The translations under genes and the position numbers were made by a program. A DNA stretch of 64,000 nucleotides from CBDDEC01 sp965226785. GTDB taxonomy: Bacteria > Chloroflexota > Dehalococcoidia > UBA2979. The notes below the pieces were generated by a model, which saw nothing but the letters and a program-made list of their open reading frames with translations, was not told the DNA's origin and did no database searches. Shown here piece by piece: positions 62,123 through 64,000 of the stretch (position 1 is the stretch's first letter; every line of letters starts with the position of its first letter). The DNA lies in contig CBDDEC010000003.1 of NCBI GenBank assembly GCA_965226785.1, forward strand, positions 868,001 through 932,000, written 5' to 3'.

Positions 62123-63069
62123 GGCACTGTCAGATCTCAGACGACCGATCACGCGGGATTAGAGGACCCCTGGACTCGACTCGTCTACGCGGCTCCCGCC
62201 TCGGCGATCAGCGAACGCCAGCGCATGAGGAAGAGTCGCCGCTGTTCGGCGAGCGAGACGTGAAGCTCGCCACGACGCCGAACGCGGAAGTACTGCCGCA
62301 GCTCATCGAACGCCGCACAGAAGCGTGCGGCTGATTCGAAGTTCCCGAAACCGAGCATCGGATAGTAGCGCTGTTTCACCGCTCGGTGGCTCTGCTCGGT
62401 GTAGTTGTTGAGGTACTGCGTCGTCCGATGACGCGCCTTGCGGCCGATGATCCAGCGGATCGCTCGCCGGTAGGCCGGGTGCAGATCTGTGGTGATGCGG
62501 CGAGGTCGGTCGGCCACAGCGAGCAGCCGTCGCAGGAACATCCGCGCGGCGTGCTTGTCGCGGCGCTCGCTCAGCATCGAGTCGATGAGATCGCCACGGT
62601 GATCGATCGCGCGGTAGAGGTAGCACCAGCGTCCGCCGACCTTCACGTAGGTCTCGTCGAGGTACCAGGAGACACCGGCCTGGCCGCGCCGCTTCGCGCG
62701 CAGTTGCTCGCCGACCAGCGGTGCGAACCGGAACTCCCACTCGCGGACGGTCGCGTGCGCGACTTCGAAACCACGCTCGAGCAGCAGCTCGGTGACGTCT
62801 CGGAAGCTCAGCTTGTAGCGCAGGCGCCAGAGCACGGCGAGGAGCACTATGTCGGTCGGGTGCTGGAGATCGTTGAACGGAGTGCCGGTTCGCTCATTGA
62901 AGACACGGAGACAGGATCGGCAGGAGAACGTGCGGTAGCCGAGCGAGATCCGCCGGCGACGACGACTAGTCTGGCTCGAGCTGCAGCGCGGACACTCCAC
63001 TGGAAATCCTCTCCCGGAACGTCGATCGTCGCGACGCTAGCAGGAGCCTTGTGGTCTGAGATCTGACAG
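62123..63069 (-). mobile_element. IS6 family element, copy 2, right tip interrupted by IS110
   Basis: The left tip is intact: GGCACTGTCAGATCTCAGAC begins at 62123, the IS6-family GGCACTGT-type end. The right inverted repeat ends ...CTGACAG at 63069, where IS110 starts; the outermost four bases should lie beyond the window. The transposase is on the minus strand. It sits 122 bp after the tRNA-Arg. The 8 bp to its left are TCGAGAGA. Confidence 0.85.
62185..63000 (-). CDS. IS6 family DDE transposase with N-terminal zinc ribbon, copy 2
   Basis: A 271-aa protein from a GTG at 63000 after GGGAGAGGA. Zinc ribbon CPRCSSS...CRSC, then DDE residues in YLDETYVKVGGRWCY, TTDLHPAYRRAI and NNYTEQSHRAVKQRY. 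Clearly the same family as copy 1 but with several substitutions (for example FACGACQSIF versus FSCRSCLRVF), so the two elements arrived separately or long ago. Intact. Confidence 0.93.
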   Translation of the reverse strand: MECPRCSSSQTSRRRRRISLGYRTFSCRSCLRVFNERTGTPFNDLQHPTDIVLLAVLWRLRYKLSFRDVTELLLERGFEVAHATVREWEFRFAPLVGEQLRAKRRGQAGVSWYLDETYVKVGGRWCYLYRAIDHRGDLIDSMLSERRDKHAARMFLRRLLAVADRPRRITTDLHPAYRRAIRWIIGRKARHRTTQYLNNYTEQSHRAVKQRYYPMLGFGNFESAARFCAAFDELRQYFRVRRRGELHVSLAEQRRLFLMRWRSLIAEAGAA

Positions 63070-63337
63070 GGATGATCGGTACGACGCCCAGCCACCACTA
63101 GGCGGCGAGCGTTTACGGTGCCGGGTGGGCTCCCGGGCTCGGTCTGACCCCAGATTCTGACTGGCGCTTCGGCTGCTCTCGCTCTGATCTGTCGGCCGCG
63201 CCTCCGAGTCCATCTGGCACGCACCGGTCGGGCGAACGTGACCTCATAGGAGCCTGCCTTGGCGGCTCGTCCCTGTCCTGTCCGCCGTCCCGGCACGTGC
63301 GGCCACCCTGCACAGATTGTTCGATGAAGGGATGACG
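63070..63337 (+). ncRNA. candidate bridge-RNA region (left end) of IS110 copy 3
   Basis: A 268-nt leader, same length and nearly the same sequence as copies L and R (CCTGCC where copy R has CTTGCC). The conservation matches that of the coding region, as expected of very recent copies; it supports but does not prove function. Confidence 0.45.
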
Positions 63338-64000
63338 ATGACCACCATGACAGATGCGACCACGCGCGTCACCGCCGGGGTCGACACGCACCGCGACCAG
63401 CACGTGGTCGCCGCGCTCGATGAGCGGGGCGGCGAGCTCGGGGTGCGGTCGTTCGCGACGACCACGGCCGGCTACCGACAGGCGCTCGCCTGGCTCCGCA
63501 GCCTTGGTCCGGTCGAGCGCATCGGCGTCGAAGGGACGGACACCTACGGCGCTGGCCTGACCCGCTACCTGCTCGCCGAGGCGGTGGCGGTGGTGGAGGT
63601 GAATCGCCCCAACCGCCAGCTGCGACGCCGCCACGGTAAGTCCGACCCCGTCGACGCCATCGCCGCCGCTCGCGCTGCGCAGTCAGGGGAGGCCTCGGGT
63701 GAGGCGAAGACCCGCAGCGGTGCCGTGGAGGCGATCCGCGCGCTGCGCACGGCTCGCCGCTCGGCCGGGCATGCACGCACGACGGCCCTCAACCAGATGC
63801 GCGCCCTGCTCGTGAGTGGACCGGACGACCTCCGGGCCGCACTGCGGGGCAGCACTGTGTTCGAGCTGGTGACGACCGCGGCGCGGCTGCGCCCCGCCGA
63901 CCCCACGACCGCCGTCGGCGCCACCAAGCTGGCCCTGCGTGAGCTGGCTCGACGGGTGCAGCGCCTCGAGGCAGAGCGCCGCCGCCTCGACACCGTGCTC
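63338..64000 (+). CDS. IS110 family transposase, copy 3 (3' partial)
   Basis: First 221 residues of the recombinase, ATG at 63338. DEDD motifs GVDTHRD, GVEGTDTYG and KSDPVDA are present. A Gly-to-Asp change in the second motif (GTG to GTD) distinguishes it from copies L and R. It lies next to the catalytic Glu and might affect activity. The rest is outside the window. Confidence 0.92.
   Translation, partial: MTTMTDATTRVTAGVDTHRDQHVVAALDERGGELGVRSFATTTAGYRQALAWLRSLGPVERIGVEGTDTYGAGLTRYLLAEAVAVVEVNRPNRQLRRRHGKSDPVDAIAAARAAQSGEASGEAKTRSGAVEAIRALRTARRSAGHARTTALNQMRALLVSGPDDLRAALRGSTVFELVTTAARLRPADPTTAVGATKLALRELARRVQRLEAERRRLDTVL

Larger units (their letters stand above)
63070..64000 (+). mobile_element. 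IS110 family element, copy 3 (cut by window end)
   Basis: Starts GGATG directly after the CTGACAG end of IS6 copy 2, exactly as copies L and R do with IS6 copy 1. The first 931 of an expected 1338 bp are visible. Sequence is almost identical to the other two copies. Confidence 0.85.

Overview
The window is high-GC bacterial DNA with mostly short intergenic gaps and many 4-nt ATGA/GTGA start-stop overlaps. No rRNA or species marker is present. The gene set is a deazaflavin-type nitroreductase, a lipoprotein with a poly-Asp run right after its lipobox cysteine, DUF1800/DUF1501 pairs, an expanded CaiB/BaiF CoA-transferase family and single-chain acyl-CoA carboxylases. This points to a free-living Chloroflexota lineage (Dehalococcoidia-like), with Actinomycetota the main alternative. 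This is inference from gene content.

Layout. 1-3.5 kb: two ABC-2 exporter ATPase/permease pairs in one overlapping operon. 3.5-10.4 kb: redox and hydrolytic enzymes (Zn alcohol dehydrogenase, deazaflavin nitroreductase, alpha/beta hydrolase, two tandem SDRs, GrpB-like protein, phosphodiesterase). 10.5-14.3 kb: a giant hydrolase-cyclase-ATPase-TPR-LuxR regulator broken by a frameshift and one TAG. 14.4-25.5 kb: a broken SnoaL gene, PIG-L deacetylase, flavin monooxygenase, methyltransferase remnant, amidohydrolase, enolase-superfamily dehydratase, DUF3179 lipoprotein, hydroxyacid dehydrogenase and a pair of CaiB/BaiF genes. 25.6-40.6 kb: a peptide-type ABC importer whose permeases and binding protein are separated by 11 kb of rearranged DNA bounded by 265-bp direct repeats. 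That DNA holds decayed CoA-transferase, enoyl-CoA hydratase and molybdopterin dehydrogenase genes, an IS cluster and an intact carboxylase. 40.6-56.3 kb: DUF1800-DUF1501-NHL genes, a fused double CaiB/BaiF enzyme, two more single-chain carboxylases, a separate carboxyltransferase and a Gfo/Idh/MocA oxidoreductase. 56.4-62.0 kb: a decayed element at tRNA-Arg(TCT), with a half-tRNA on the left, a dead tyrosine integrase on the right, and a slipin and a second DUF1800 gene inside. 62.1-64.0 kb: a second IS6-family copy followed by a third IS110 copy.

How the genes fit together. CoA-transferases, carboxylases, an enoyl-CoA hydratase remnant, SDRs and dehydrogenases suggest activation and carboxylation of organic acids through acyl-CoA intermediates, with peptide- or oligomer-type import. 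Two gene pairs combine an apparently active enzyme with a sister lacking catalytic residues: the tandem SDRs, and the CaiB/BaiF pairs, which also occur fused in one chain.

The most interesting signal is in the mobile DNA. Three near-identical IS110 elements each sit at exactly the same place, inside the terminal inverted repeat of an IS6-family element. The two complete copies are flanked by an AG dinucleotide on both sides. The 268-nt leader of each IS110 is nearly invariant and contains blocks resembling the target. This is what a bridge-RNA-guided recombinase aimed at IS6 ends would look like.
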